Positions 34,361 through 43,707 are shown, counted from the stretch's first letter. The stretch: 64,000 bases of DNA from JAVBTT01 sp031556035 (GCA_031556035.1 JAVBTT010000029.1:10965-74964), one strand, 5' to 3'. Numbers and translations are program-made. The notes: generated by a model not told the origin, from the letters alone.

Positions 34361-36187
34361 TTACGCCAGGACCTGCGCCTCCACTTCCTCCTCAAACTGG
34401 CGGGTGTACAGGTCGTAGTACACACCGCGTTTTTTGAGAAGGGAGCGATGGGAGCCCTGCTCTATGATTTTGCCGTCCTTGACCACGAGTATGATGTCCG
34501 CCGTGCGTATGGTGGACAGGCGGTGCGCGATTACGAAGCTGGTGCGGCCCTTGAGCAGGTGGGCTATGGCCTTCTGAATCAGCAACTCCGTCTCGGTGTC
34601 GATTGACGAGGTCGCCTCATCCAATATAAACAGGCTCGGGTCGGCCAGCACCGCCCGCGCAAAGGATATCAGCTGCTTTTCGCCGGTCGAAAGGCGGTCC
34701 CCGCCCTCTCCCACGTCGGAATCGTAACCTTTTTCAAGTTTGGCTATCGCCTTGTCGGCGGACACGAGCCGCGCCGCCGCCTCGACCTCCTCGTCGGTCG
34801 CGTCCATGCGCCCGTAGCGGATGTTCTCGCGCACCGTGCCCGAGAAGAGGTGGGGGCTTTGCAGCACGTAACCCAGCGAGCTGTGCAGCCATAGCTGGCT
34901 GCGCTCGCGCAGGTCGCGCCCGTCCAGCAGCACCCTGCCCCCAGTCGGCTCAAAAAAGCGGCAGACCAGATTGACGAGCGTGGATTTTCCCGCGCCAGTC
35001 TCTCCGACAATGGCGACATAGGTCCCTGCGGGCACTTTCAGCGAGAAGTGCTCTAGTACGTTTTCCTTGCCGTCCGGGTAGCGGAAGGTCACGTCGTCAA
35101 ACACGACGTCGCCCACAATCGGCTCCCAGTTTTCGCGCCTTGGGTTGAAACTGTCGCCATATTTTTCGATGACTTCCGGAGTATCGGTGATGTCCGGCTC
35201 GCGGTCAAGCAGGCCGGTGACGCGCTCGACGTTGGCGGTTGTGGATATGAACTCGGTTATGACGTTGGCTATCTGCTGTATCGGGTCGAATATCCAGGAT
35301 GTGTAATTGATGAACGCCGCCATGGTACCCAGCAGCAGCCCGCCGAATATGACGTCGTGACCGCCCTGCCCTAGCACCCAGGCCGCCGCCGCGCCGCCCA
35401 CGGCGCCCATCAGCGGGCCAAACACGCAGCGCAGCATGACGAGCCTGGTGGCGTTCTTTTTAAGATCCCCAGTGACCTCCCGGAACTCGCCGGAGTTCAG
35501 CTCCTCCATCACCAGTGTCTTTGTAGTGCGCGCCCCGGTTATGCCCTCGTTCATCGCGGAGGTCATCTTAGAGTTTATCTTGCGCACCAGGCGGTTTGTC
35601 TTGAGTATCCGCTTCTGGAAGAACAGCACGAGCAGTATGATGACTGGAACCGATGTCATGACTATAAGAGCCAGCTTCCAGTTTAGTATGAACATCGCGA
35701 TGAAGACTCCCACTATATAGGCAAAGCCCCAGCAGAAGTCCACCAGACCCCAGGCCACGATCTCGCCGATGCGCGCTGTGTCCGACATGGTGCGGGCCAG
35801 CATGTAGCCGACAGGGGTTACATTGTAATAGGAAAAGCTCAGGGTTTGCAGATGGTTGAACACGCTCTGCCGAATATCCCGCGACACCCTTAGCTCAATG
35901 CGGGTGGCGAGCCTGACGAACGCGAACACAGAGAGGCCCTGTATAATGACGACAACGGCCGTCACCGAGATAAAGGACCACATGCCCTGCGAGGTGCGGT
36001 ACTCAATAAATGTGTCGATCGCGTGCTTCATCATAAGCGGCATAAGAATGTCGACGCCCGCGCACACAATCATAAAGCATATAGCGCCCAGCACCAGCTT
36101 TTTGTACGGCGTGAAAAACGGCACCATTTTGCGCCAGATTTTTATGGACGCCGGCTTGTCGTAATCAAAATCCTCGTAATAACTCAT
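34361..36187 (-). CDS. ABC exporter half-transporter, catalytically competent subunit
   Basis: 608 residues: six-helix membrane domain (~30-320) followed by an ATPase domain with Walker A GETGAGKST, a variant signature LSTGEKQ, and Walker B FILDEATSS carrying the catalytic glutamate. It is paired with the upstream gene (36278-38098), whose Walker B glutamate is replaced. Together they resemble heterodimeric exporters such as TM287/288 and BmrCD, which expel drugs or lipids. I chose ATG 36187 (MSYYEDFDYDKP), about 11 bases after AAAGGA; a GTG further upstream has no ribosome site. Confidence 0.9.
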   Translation of the reverse strand: MSYYEDFDYDKPASIKIWRKMVPFFTPYKKLVLGAICFMIVCAGVDILMPLMMKHAIDTFIEYRTSQGMWSFISVTAVVVIIQGLSVFAFVRLATRIELRVSRDIRQSVFNHLQTLSFSYYNVTPVGYMLARTMSDTARIGEIVAWGLVDFCWGFAYIVGVFIAMFILNWKLALIVMTSVPVIILLVLFFQKRILKTNRLVRKINSKMTSAMNEGITGARTTKTLVMEELNSGEFREVTGDLKKNATRLVMLRCVFGPLMGAVGGAAAAWVLGQGGHDVIFGGLLLGTMAAFINYTSWIFDPIQQIANVITEFISTTANVERVTGLLDREPDITDTPEVIEKYGDSFNPRRENWEPIVGDVVFDDVTFRYPDGKENVLEHFSLKVPAGTYVAIVGETGAGKSTLVNLVCRFFEPTGGRVLLDGRDLRERSQLWLHSSLGYVLQSPHLFSGTVRENIRYGRMDATDEEVEAAARLVSADKAIAKLEKGYDSDVGEGGDRLSTGEKQLISFARAVLADPSLFILDEATSSIDTETELLIQKAIAHLLKGRTSFVIAHRLSTIRTADIILVVKDGKIIEQGSHRSLLKKRGVYYDLYTRQFEEEVEAQVLA

Positions 36188-36210
36188 ATATTGAGATATC
36201 CTTTCTATAT

Positions 36211-36255
36211 GGAAATAACCGTCGTCGTACACTGCGTTGCTCCTAGGTTATTTCC
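36211..36255. other. Intercistronic inverted repeat between ABC subunits
   Basis: Perfect 10-bp arms GGAAATAACC (36211-36220) and GGTTATTTCC (36246-36255) with a 25-base loop, within the 90-base gap of the ABC operon. It may tune the subunit ratio by mRNA processing or stability. Confidence 0.45.
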
Positions 36256-36277
36256 GGACTCGCCCGGCTCCGCTCTT

Positions 36278-38098
36278 CTATGCCATATCATCCTGCATTT
36301 CTTCCTCAATGCTGCCCTGAAGGTCAAAAATGCGGCGGTAGCTGCCGCCCGAGGCCATGAGCTGCTCATGCGTGCCCATCTCCTCTATTGAGCCGTCACG
36401 CAACACCAGTATCTTGTCGGCCTGCATTAGGGTGGAGGTTCGGTGGGATATGATAATCGTGGCGGCGCCTGAATTTTCGTTTTTCAGCGCCCTGCGAATC
36501 CTGGAATCCGTCTCGGTGTCCACCGCGGAAAGACTGTCGTCAAATATCTGGATCGGCGCCTCCGGGATCAGCGAGCGCGCTATCGCGACGCGCTGCTTCT
36601 GCCCTCCGGACAGGGTGACGCCCCGCTCGCCCACAACGGTTTCATAGCCATCCGCGAACGAGGTTATGGCGTCGTGCACCTGCGCGGTCGAGGCCGCGTG
36701 GTGGAGCTTTTCAAGCGGCAAATCCGGGTGGGACGCGGCGATGTTCCGCTTGATGGTCTTCGAGTATAAAAACGGCTCCTGGAGCACGAGGCCCACCTTG
36801 TGGCGCAGGTGGCGGCGGGATATTTCGCGTATGTCCACCCCGTCGATAAGCACCCGCCCGCAGCCCTCCGGCACGTCGTACAGGCGGCAGATCAGGTGCA
36901 CCAGCGTTGATTTGCCGCTGCCGGTGCCGCCAAGGATCGCCATCGTCTCGCCCGGCTCAAGGGTAAACGATATGTTTTTCAGCACCGGCTCGGCGTCACC
37001 GTAGGCGAAGGTCACGTTTTCAAACGTCACCTGCCCCCTTATATCCGGGGCAATCGAGTCCTCCGCGTCCGTCTCCGGGTCGGCGGACAGTACCTCCAGT
37101 ATCCTCCCCGAGGCGACGCTGGACTTGGACATGTCCGCCAGCACGCGCCCGAAGGAGCGCACGGGCCAGATCATCATTCCGGCATAGGTGTAGAACGCCA
37201 TAAACGTGCCGGCGGTCAGCCCGCCGGACGCGCAGCGCAGTATGCCCACTATCAGGATTATAACCGATTGCATGTTGCAGATTATGTCGGTCATGCCCCA
37301 GAATCTGGCTTGGAGGTCGCCGGTCTTGATCCAGAGGTCGGCGTAAAAGCTGTTCTTCTCGGTGAACTTGTCCACCTCGTGGCGCTCTCGCCCGAAGGCC
37401 CGCACAACGCGCACCCCGGTGAAATTCTCCTGTGCGCACGCCTGGAGCCTGCCCTCGGCCTCGTCGGCCTTCTGGAAGTTTTTAGCGATAGACTTGAAAA
37501 AGAACAGGGAAATGATGAAAATGATCGGAAAAAGAGCCAGCGAGGCCAGCGCCATCACCCAGTCCATGGACAGCATCAGGATGATCGCTATGACGATCAG
37601 CTGTACCGAGCGTATCAGCTCAACAAACTGGTTGCATATGAAGTTTCTTATTGTATCCACGTCTGAGGTGGAGCGCTGGATGATGTCTCCGGTCTGGGCC
37701 TTGACGTGCCACTCGTACGGCAGTGTCTGTATGTGGGCGTACATCGTGTTGCGAAGCTTCTGGGCGACGAACTCGCCGGTCTCCAATATGGAGTAGCGCC
37801 GCCATATGATGCTCGCGCCGGACAGCAGGGCCACGGCCGCGGCGGCTACCCCGCATATCCAGATATTGCCGCGCAGGAAATCCCGCCCGCCGAAAAGGTC
37901 GAGCATGGCCTGAACCCACGCGTCGGGGGCCTTGCTGTCGATGATGTTGTCCACCGTTATCCGCACGATCTGCGGTGTAATGAAAGCGAACGCTACCGAA
38001 AAAAAGGTTGCGATTATACCGGCGGCGATGCGCCCGCGCCTCCCCTCGGTCAGGTCGTAAATAAACGCCTTCTTGTTTTTTTTGTATGGAAGCTGCAT
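36278..38098 (-). CDS. ABC exporter half-transporter with degenerate Walker B
   Basis: 606 residues: membrane domain (~20-330) and ATPase domain with Walker A GGTGSGKST, canonical signature LSGGQKQR, and Walker B IQIFDDSLSAVD in which aspartate replaces the catalytic glutamate. That substitution marks the non-hydrolysing site of asymmetric heterodimers (as in TM287). Partner subunit lies directly downstream. Start ATG 38098 has AGAGGTAA upstream. The transcript begins ~315 bases earlier and passes several hairpins, suggesting attenuation. The substrate is unknown. Confidence 0.9.
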   Translation of the reverse strand: MQLPYKKNKKAFIYDLTEGRRGRIAAGIIATFFSVAFAFITPQIVRITVDNIIDSKAPDAWVQAMLDLFGGRDFLRGNIWICGVAAAAVALLSGASIIWRRYSILETGEFVAQKLRNTMYAHIQTLPYEWHVKAQTGDIIQRSTSDVDTIRNFICNQFVELIRSVQLIVIAIILMLSMDWVMALASLALFPIIFIISLFFFKSIAKNFQKADEAEGRLQACAQENFTGVRVVRAFGRERHEVDKFTEKNSFYADLWIKTGDLQARFWGMTDIICNMQSVIILIVGILRCASGGLTAGTFMAFYTYAGMMIWPVRSFGRVLADMSKSSVASGRILEVLSADPETDAEDSIAPDIRGQVTFENVTFAYGDAEPVLKNISFTLEPGETMAILGGTGSGKSTLVHLICRLYDVPEGCGRVLIDGVDIREISRRHLRHKVGLVLQEPFLYSKTIKRNIAASHPDLPLEKLHHAASTAQVHDAITSFADGYETVVGERGVTLSGGQKQRVAIARSLIPEAPIQIFDDSLSAVDTETDSRIRRALKNENSGAATIIISHRTSTLMQADKILVLRDGSIEEMGTHEQLMASGGSYRRIFDLQGSIEEEMQDDMA

Positions 38099-38354
38099 AG
38101 AAAGTTACCTCTGTTTTCTGTTGTGTTTTTATGATGTCCGCACAGGTAACGGCTGTGCGGTGAGGCGTCGGGGACGCGGGGATAACGTCTCATGCAGGGA
38201 ACGATGCCCCCGGTGTGCCGCGCGTCCAAAACTACTCGGCGGCGTGTCGGGCCCATTAAGCACGGCGGGCGGCCTAGGACGGCCGCCCCTGCATGCGTCG
38301 CTGTCAAGCTTCGCCCGGTCTGTCGCTCCGAACCCGGCCGACTGCGCTCTTCCA

Positions 38355-38389
38355 AAGAAATCCCACCCGCTAAGCGGGTGGCTTTTCTT
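38355..38389 (-). terminator. Attenuator-like hairpin in the ABC exporter leader
   Basis: Stem CCACCCGC/GCGGGTGG with a 3-base loop, extended by AAGAAA/TTTCTT flanks, so either strand ends in a pyrimidine-rich run. On the minus strand it lies about 25-55 bases after the predicted start of transcription. Confidence 0.5.
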
Positions 38390-38419
38390 GTACCGCCTTA
38401 ATGGCTATGATACTATCTG

Positions 38420-38448
38420 CTTATACTAAATAACTGCCCCTATGTAAA
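38420..38448 (-). promoter_or_regulatory. Promoter of the ABC exporter operon
   Basis: Minus-strand -35 TTTACA (38448-38443), 17-base spacer, -10 TATAAG (38425-38420). The -35 overlaps the T-run that follows the cdd terminator hairpin. Confidence 0.6.
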
Positions 38449-38450
38449 AC

Positions 38451-38475
38451 CTATCCCCGCCGAGAGCGGGGATAG
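38451..38475 (-). terminator. Terminator of the minD-mgsA-cdd transcript
   Basis: Perfect 10-bp stem CTATCCCCGC/GCGGGGATAG with a 5-base loop, followed on the minus strand by GTTTTAC, 15 bases after the cdd stop. Confidence 0.65.
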
Positions 38476-38489
38476 CCATAGCTATAATA

Positions 38490-38921
38490 TTACTTTTTTA
38501 GATTCTCCGGCCCAAAGCTCTCCGGCAGAAGCTCGTCAAGCGTGAACACCCTGTAGGCGTCCGGATTGTGCAGCGGGGCCAGTATCACTCTCATGGAAGC
38601 GGGGTCGCAAAACTCGCGCAAAACCTGCCTGCACACCCCGCAGGGCGCACACAGCGGCTCGTTTGCCGGTAAATCGGCCGACACGGGCCCGCCGACCACC
38701 GCTATCGCGGCAAACTCCGTATTTCCCTCGCTGACCGCCTTGAACACCGCAGTCCGCTCCGCGCAGTTCCCCGGGGTGAGAGCCGCGTTCTCTATGTTGC
38801 AGCCCAAATACACCCTCCCGTCGGCGCAAAGCAGCGCCGCGCCCACCGCGAAACCGGAATAGGGCGAATAGGAGCGCTCGCGGGCATCAAGCGCCAGCTT
38901 AAGCAGCTTTTTCTCGTCCAT
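38490..38921 (-). CDS. cdd: Cytidine deaminase
   Basis: 143 residues. Zinc-dependent deamination of cytidine/deoxycytidine for pyrimidine salvage. The catalytic CAERTAVFKA motif (~53-62) and the PCGVCRQVL zinc-binding motif (~87-95) are present, and length fits the homotetrameric class. ATG 38921 shares one base with the stop codon of mgsA (TAATG), indicating coupled translation. A longer upstream reading overlaps mgsA and is rejected. Confidence 0.94.
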   Translation of the reverse strand: MDEKKLLKLALDARERSYSPYSGFAVGAALLCADGRVYLGCNIENAALTPGNCAERTAVFKAVSEGNTEFAAIAVVGGPVSADLPANEPLCAPCGVCRQVLREFCDPASMRVILAPLHNPDAYRVFTLDELLPESFGPENLKK

Positions 38922-39322
38922 TACTTTTTCGGGTTTACAATGTTCCGCCAGTCCAAATCTCCTCGGGCCAGTCCCTGTATCAGTACCTCGGCGGTTGCTA
39001 CGTTTGTGGCCACCGGAATATTGTGCATGTCGCACAGCCGCAGCAGGGACGCGTCCGGCTCGTGCGGAGCGGCGGACACAGGATCCCTGAAGAGCAGCAC
39101 AAGGTCTATCTCATCGTAGGCGATGCGCGCCCCTATCTGTTGATCTCCCCCATGGGTCGCTGACAAAAACCTCGCGACCTCAAGCCCTGTGGCCTCGGCA
39201 ACTAGCTTTCCGGTTGTAGCCGTGGCACAAAGATTGTGCTTAGACAGGATGCCGCAGTAAGCTATGCAAAACTGAACCATGAGCTCCTTTTTCTTGTCGT
39301 GCGCGATAAGTGCGATATTCAT
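38921..39322 (-). CDS. mgsA: Methylglyoxal synthase
   Basis: 133 residues. Converts dihydroxyacetone phosphate to methylglyoxal plus phosphate, a bypass of lower glycolysis under phosphate limitation. The GGDQQIGA motif (~65-72) with its catalytic aspartate, the N-terminal IALIAHDKKK and the LFRDP segment are characteristic. GGGAGG lies 7 bases before ATG 39322. It is between minD and cdd, an association also seen in other Clostridia. Confidence 0.93.
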   Translation of the reverse strand: MNIALIAHDKKKELMVQFCIAYCGILSKHNLCATATTGKLVAEATGLEVARFLSATHGGDQQIGARIAYDEIDLVLLFRDPVSAAPHEPDASLLRLCDMHNIPVATNVATAEVLIQGLARGDLDWRNIVNPKK

Positions 39323-39357
39323 TAAAAGTCCTCCCGGTTTTAGAATAAAAGGTAAGC

Positions 39358-40116
39358 TTACGAGCTGATTTTCCACGTTTTTATTCGCTCAAGAGGAATT
39401 TTCATCCCCAAAAAACGCTTCGCGATATTGAGATAGCTCACAGCCGCCCCGGTCGACGCCGCCAAAATAACGGGGACTCCCTTTGTGGCTGCCGCAATTA
39501 CTATCTCGTCGTCGGGAATCACGCCAAGCAGAGGCAGCCCAATCTCGTCCATCGCGTCATCCATATTGGTGGCATAGCGAAGGCGCACAAGCTTCGGCCT
39601 CACCCTGTTGACAACAAGCCACATCGGCTCGTGCTCCGTGAGCAGCTGCGCGGCGCGCGAGGCGTCCCTCACGGCGAGAGGGTCGGGCGACGCGACGATT
39701 ATGGCGCTCTCGCAAGACGCCGCCGCCAGCTCAAAACCCGCGCTCAGGCCGGCCGCGCTGTCGACAAATACGTAGTCCGCATCCTCGGCAAGACGCTCAA
39801 TAAGCTCCTTGAAGCCGTCAATAGGTACATCAGCCGGTGAAACGCCGGTCGGCGCAGGCAGCATGGACAGGTTAGGTATTTGCGGATGCGGCAGAAGGGC
39901 TTCTTCAAGGCAGTCTGGATTCTTTATAACGTCCAAAAAGTCGAGCACGGCCCGCTCGGACATCCCCAGAGCAATATCCAGGTTTCTCAGTCCGACGTCC
40001 GCGTCGACGCATATCACCTTTTTGCCCAAGGCCCCGAGACAGGTCGAAATCCCTGCCGTAAGCGAGGTTTTTCCTGTTCCGCCCTTCCCGGACGTAACCA
40101 GCACGGACTGGCCCAT
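39358..40116 (-). CDS. minD: Septum-site determining ATPase MinD
   Basis: 252 residues. Deviant Walker A ATPase (GKGGTGKTS) that positions the division septum at the membrane, with DADVGLRNLD and VDSAAGL switch motifs. The C-terminal ~12 residues (RIKTWKISS) are basic/amphipathic, as in the MinD membrane anchor. ATG 40116 follows GGGAGGGG; the upstream in-frame ATG adds eleven unconserved residues. Neither minC nor minE is adjacent. Confidence 0.92.
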   Translation of the reverse strand: MGQSVLVTSGKGGTGKTSLTAGISTCLGALGKKVICVDADVGLRNLDIALGMSERAVLDFLDVIKNPDCLEEALLPHPQIPNLSMLPAPTGVSPADVPIDGFKELIERLAEDADYVFVDSAAGLSAGFELAAASCESAIIVASPDPLAVRDASRAAQLLTEHEPMWLVVNRVRPKLVRLRYATNMDDAMDEIGLPLLGVIPDDEIVIAAATKGVPVILAASTGAAVSYLNIAKRFLGMKIPLERIKTWKISS

Positions 40117-40164
40117 CGCAGCCCCTCCCCCCCTATTATTCTTAAACATTATATAATCATATAC

Positions 40165-42204
40165 TCATCTTTGCAATGTATTTTCCTTGGAGGCCGAGCG
40201 CATTTCCTCCTGAATGGAGAAATACGCATCGAACACGTCTTTGGCTACCGGCGCGACCAGCGATCCGGCTCCGCCCTTTTCGATCACGACAACCACTGCG
40301 ATCTCGGGCTTGTCGTATGGCGCGTATGCGACGAATACGCCGTTGTTGGGAGTTCCCGTGGATTGCACGGAGCCCGTTTTAGCCGCGACATCCACCGGAT
40401 ATTTGCCAAATACTGCGCTTGCTGTTCCCCCGGGCTGCGCCACCATGCGCATCCCCTTCCGAAGCGCTTCTACTGTCGTGTCTTGCACCTCAAGCTCCCT
40501 GTTGACCTCCGGGCGCTGCTCGTACAGCGTCTGCCCGAAGTCGTTGCTCTTCACCTCGCTGAGCAGGTGCGGACGATACAGCGTACCCCCGTTGGCGACG
40601 GTGGCGATATATCCTGCCATCTGTATCGGTGTAAACGCGTTGTCCGCCTGCCCTATCGCCGCCGAAAGCACAAGCCCCGGATTATATGTCGTCCCCAGAG
40701 CCTTGCTGGTGTCCGGCCCGGTGACATAGCCCGCGCGCTCGCCCTTTATCTCAATTCCGGTCGGCTCGCCAAGCCCGAACTGCCTGGCCCAATATCCCTG
40801 CGCGTCGATACCCGCCAGTCTTCCCGTTTCATAGAAAAAATAGTTGCAGGACTTCTGCAGCGCCTCCATCACGTTTATCGTACCGTGGCTCCCGGGGTAG
40901 ACGTGGCATTTGGGTTGATAGTCCTTGAAATAAGTGTACATACCCCGATCCGTTATCCTGGACGATGTAGTGATAACCCCGGTCTCCAGTCCGGCAGCGG
41001 CCGTAACCATCTTGTATGTTGAGCCGGGCGAGTACACCCCGGCTATTGACCGGCTGACGAGGGGCGTCAATGGATCCTCAAGAAGCTGCGCGTAATCGGA
41101 CATAAATGTCTTGAGCGAAAATGTTGGGTACGAGGCCATTGCAAGCACCTCGCCGGTGTTGACCCCCAGCACGACCACCGCGCCGGCCTGCGCCTCTTTA
41201 CCCTTGAGTTCCTTGCCCTCAGCCTGCATACGGAGTATATTGGCCTCGAGCAGCCTCTCCGTCTCCTCCTGGAGCCTTATATCTATCGTAAGAAATACGT
41301 TCATCCCGGGCCTGGCCTCGTTTTTTGTTATGACGTTTTGTATCTTTCCAGTCGTGTTTGTCTCGACGACGCTCACGCCCGCCGTGCCGTGAAGCCAGTC
41401 CTCGAAGGCCTGCTCCGCGCCGTCTATTCCGACTATCTCGTCCGAGGCGTAGCCTCTGGCCTTAAAATCCTCAAAGCTCTCCTCCGGAATTTTTCCCACG
41501 CGGCCGAGGATGTGAGCGGCGAAGTCCGTCTGGTATTCCCTGATGGGCACTGTGTTGATCTGGACTCCCGGAAGCTCAGCCTCTTTTATTCTCCCCACAA
41601 GCTCGATAGAAATATTCTCGGCGAAGGTATACGCGGGCACGGCGGGCACCTGCGTGCGCAGCTCTATTTCATAGAGCACACCCAGCGCCCTTCGCGCATC
41701 GCGCTCGTCCATGCCCTCCGGAAGCTTAAAGTACTCCTTGAGCCTGCCGACAAGCTCTTCAGCGCTTATGTCGGCGTTCCACTCCAGTTTGGCGATAAAG
41801 CGGTCAAGCCTGCTTTTCTGTGTATCGGTCATGCTTTCGCGGTATGAGTACGGATAATAGCTCACCGGAAATGTATCGGTATAGCTCTGTCCGGCAAGCT
41901 GGCAGAGCGCTATCAGGTCAAGCACTGGCCTCGCCATGTCGTCCTCACGCCTCAGGCGCCATTCGTCGATAACCACATTGTAGCTCAAGCGGTTGGTGAC
42001 AAGCGGGCGTCCGTACCGGTCATATATGCTCCCTCGCGCCGCGGACACAGTAACCGAGCGGGCGATGCTCTTTTCGGACTGCGCCGCCCAGGCGACGCCG
42101 TTTATAATCTGCATATTGTAAAGCCTGCCGCCCATGATAACGGCAAGCACTATCACCATTACACCGATTATTCCCAGGCGTATGTTGAGTTTAATGCCCT
42201 CCAT
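40165..42204 (-). CDS. mrdA: Penicillin-binding protein 2 (elongasome transpeptidase)
   Basis: 679 residues, membrane-anchored by one N-terminal helix (~8-28). A dimerisation/pedestal domain follows, then the transpeptidase domain with SPGSTYKM (active-site Ser395), SCN (KSCNYFF) and KTG (AAKTGSVQS) motifs. It cross-links peptidoglycan during lateral growth. ATG 42204 is preferred to the adjacent TTG; AGGGAGG is 5 bases upstream. It is the third gene of the mreC-mreD-mrdA-minD run. Confidence 0.93.
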   Translation of the reverse strand: MEGIKLNIRLGIIGVMVIVLAVIMGGRLYNMQIINGVAWAAQSEKSIARSVTVSAARGSIYDRYGRPLVTNRLSYNVVIDEWRLRREDDMARPVLDLIALCQLAGQSYTDTFPVSYYPYSYRESMTDTQKSRLDRFIAKLEWNADISAEELVGRLKEYFKLPEGMDERDARRALGVLYEIELRTQVPAVPAYTFAENISIELVGRIKEAELPGVQINTVPIREYQTDFAAHILGRVGKIPEESFEDFKARGYASDEIVGIDGAEQAFEDWLHGTAGVSVVETNTTGKIQNVITKNEARPGMNVFLTIDIRLQEETERLLEANILRMQAEGKELKGKEAQAGAVVVLGVNTGEVLAMASYPTFSLKTFMSDYAQLLEDPLTPLVSRSIAGVYSPGSTYKMVTAAAGLETGVITTSSRITDRGMYTYFKDYQPKCHVYPGSHGTINVMEALQKSCNYFFYETGRLAGIDAQGYWARQFGLGEPTGIEIKGERAGYVTGPDTSKALGTTYNPGLVLSAAIGQADNAFTPIQMAGYIATVANGGTLYRPHLLSEVKSNDFGQTLYEQRPEVNRELEVQDTTVEALRKGMRMVAQPGGTASAVFGKYPVDVAAKTGSVQSTGTPNNGVFVAYAPYDKPEIAVVVVIEKGGAGSLVAPVAKDVFDAYFSIQEEMRSASKENTLQR

Positions 42205-42256
42205 CAAAACCTCCCTGTAGCGCTCCGGTCAAAAGGCCATCGACAAATCCAAGGCA

Positions 42257-42763
42257 TCAGTATTTCTCGGTAAGTCTCCTGTGTATTCCCCTGGATATGA
42301 GGTATATAAACGGCACATACGGCAGCGTAAGCAGCAGCTCTGGAAGCGCCACCTGCGCAAGCGCGGATGGGCCCGCCCTTCCCGGTATAAGCATAAAAAA
42401 CAAAAAATACAGCAAATCAGCTACAGCGTGCGCCGCGAAAGCCCAGATCAGCGCTGTCATAAGACTCACCCTGAAATAGCGTCTCACGACGGCTCCCACC
42501 ACATAGCCCGCTATTAGCATGTATATTGCGAAAAAGCCGTCCGCCCCTGCGGTAAACGCGTCGCACAGAAGGCCGGCAAAAAAGCCGTATACCGCGCCTC
42601 CCCTCGGCCCCTCCAGCACAGCCGCCACCACCGCCATCGCAATTATCGGCACAGCGTGCACATCGGAAACCCTGAGCGGCAGGGATATCTGAATGGCGCA
42701 GACAAACCAGAGCAGCAGCCCGTACATGCACCATTTGATTATACTCTGACGATGGTACAGCAT
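42257..42763 (-). CDS. mreD: Rod shape-determining protein MreD
   Basis: 168 residues with five or six membrane helices, the usual size for MreD, which links MreC and the elongation machinery at the membrane. Sequence is hydrophobic and poorly conserved, so the call rests on length, topology and position between mreC (5-base gap) and mrdA. GGAAGG precedes ATG 42763. Confidence 0.85.
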   Translation of the reverse strand: MLYHRQSIIKWCMYGLLLWFVCAIQISLPLRVSDVHAVPIIAMAVVAAVLEGPRGGAVYGFFAGLLCDAFTAGADGFFAIYMLIAGYVVGAVVRRYFRVSLMTALIWAFAAHAVADLLYFLFFMLIPGRAGPSALAQVALPELLLTLPYVPFIYLISRGIHRRLTEKY

Positions 42764-42768
42764 AGCGC

Positions 42769-43605
42769 TCAGCCTTCCGTAAAGTCGGTGACGACGAACA
42801 CCTGCGCGAGCCTGTCCAGCTCAGCGTAGGGCTTCAGCACCGCGCGCGCCGATATCCCGGAGTCCTCAGCCTGGACATCCACGACCTCACCGATCGGTAT
42901 ATCCTTGGGATAGAGCCCGCCCACCCCGGTGGTCATCACGACGTCGCCGTTCTGTATGTCGGAGTCCAGCGGCAGGTACGCAAGGCTCAGTCTGCCCTGC
43001 TGCATAAGCTCAAAGCTGCCCTCGGCAACACCGGAGACGCTCGTCCTGAATATACGAGCGGCGACGGTCGTGTCGGTGTCGACAACCGTTATCAGTGTCG
43101 ACCAATTCAGGCCCACCTCGGTTATCACTCCAACCCAGTAGCCCTCTGAGCTGAGCACACAGTCCCCCTTTGTGATGCCCGAGGAGGAGCCCTGGTCCAG
43201 TGTGAGTGTGCGGGACCAGTTGGACGAGTCCCTCGCGACGATTTTGGCGGGGGCAAAATCCAGCTCCGGCCTGCGGGTTCTGACCTCGAGCAGCTCCTTG
43301 AGTCGCTCGTTTTCCTCTATGGCCTCCTCGTACTCCCGGGAAGCCTTTTCGTACTCGGCAATGCGAAGCCTGAGCTGGGCGTTTTCCGCCAAAAGCGTGT
43401 CATAGTCATATATGGATGAATAATATGACTCGATCCCCCCGGTAATTCCCGACATAAAATTCTGAACAGGCTTAAAAATTACGCCCAAAAAATTGGTCAC
43501 CGGGGTGGCCCCGCCCGTAATCATAGAGGCGACGGCCATCACAAGCACCAGTATTATCACTATAACTGCGGCAAGCAGCCCCTTGTATCGGAGCAAAAAC
43601 TTCAA
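42769..43605 (-). CDS. mreC: Rod shape-determining protein MreC
   Basis: 278 residues: one N-terminal membrane helix (~10-30), a coiled coil (~65-105, LLAENAQLRLRIAEYEKA and following) and a beta-rich extracellular domain with the MreC patterns VVDTDTTVAARI and GDVVMTTGVGGLYPKDIPIG. It scaffolds peptidoglycan synthases. Start is TTG 43605 with AGGAGA upstream. mreB is not upstream; the gap to maf holds two inverted-repeat elements. Confidence 0.92.
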   Translation of the reverse strand: MKFLLRYKGLLAAVIVIILVLVMAVASMITGGATPVTNFLGVIFKPVQNFMSGITGGIESYYSSIYDYDTLLAENAQLRLRIAEYEKASREYEEAIEENERLKELLEVRTRRPELDFAPAKIVARDSSNWSRTLTLDQGSSSGITKGDCVLSSEGYWVGVITEVGLNWSTLITVVDTDTTVAARIFRTSVSGVAEGSFELMQQGRLSLAYLPLDSDIQNGDVVMTTGVGGLYPKDIPIGEVVDVQAEDSGISARAVLKPYAELDRLAQVFVVTDFTEG

Positions 43606-43638
43606 TGTATAATCTCCTACCCTACTCCCAGCCTGCTT

Positions 43639-43696
43639 ATATTACGGCGGCATCTAACAGTATTAATTTATGCGGCTTATACAGCCGCCGTAATAT
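43639..43696 (+). repeat. Inverted-repeat element, copy 1
   Basis: Perfect 13-bp arms ATATTACGGCGGC (43639-43651) and GCCGCCGTAATAT (43684-43696) around a 32-base A+T-rich loop. Shares the ATATTAC..CGGC arm pattern and an AATTTA..CGGCT/CCGCT loop segment with copy 2. Confidence 0.65.
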
Positions 43697-43707
43697 GTGT
43701 TAAAATC

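Larger units (their letters stand above)
38099..38489. other. Structured leader region upstream of the ABC exporter operon
   Basis: 391 bases without a supported gene. From the cdd side it contains the cdd terminator, a promoter, then on the minus-strand transcript a terminator-like hairpin (38355-38389), a GGGCGGCC/GGCCGCCC hairpin (38267-38288) and a CCGCACAG/CTGTGCGG hairpin (38138-38160). A ~100-codon open frame crosses the leader into the ABC gene in another frame, but it lacks a ribosome site and protein-like composition. Confidence 0.55.

Noticed and set aside
38050..38355. 101-codon minus-strand frame in the ABC leader
   Set aside because: No ribosome site, low-complexity Arg/His-rich translation, overlaps the ABC gene out of frame; treated as leader RNA.
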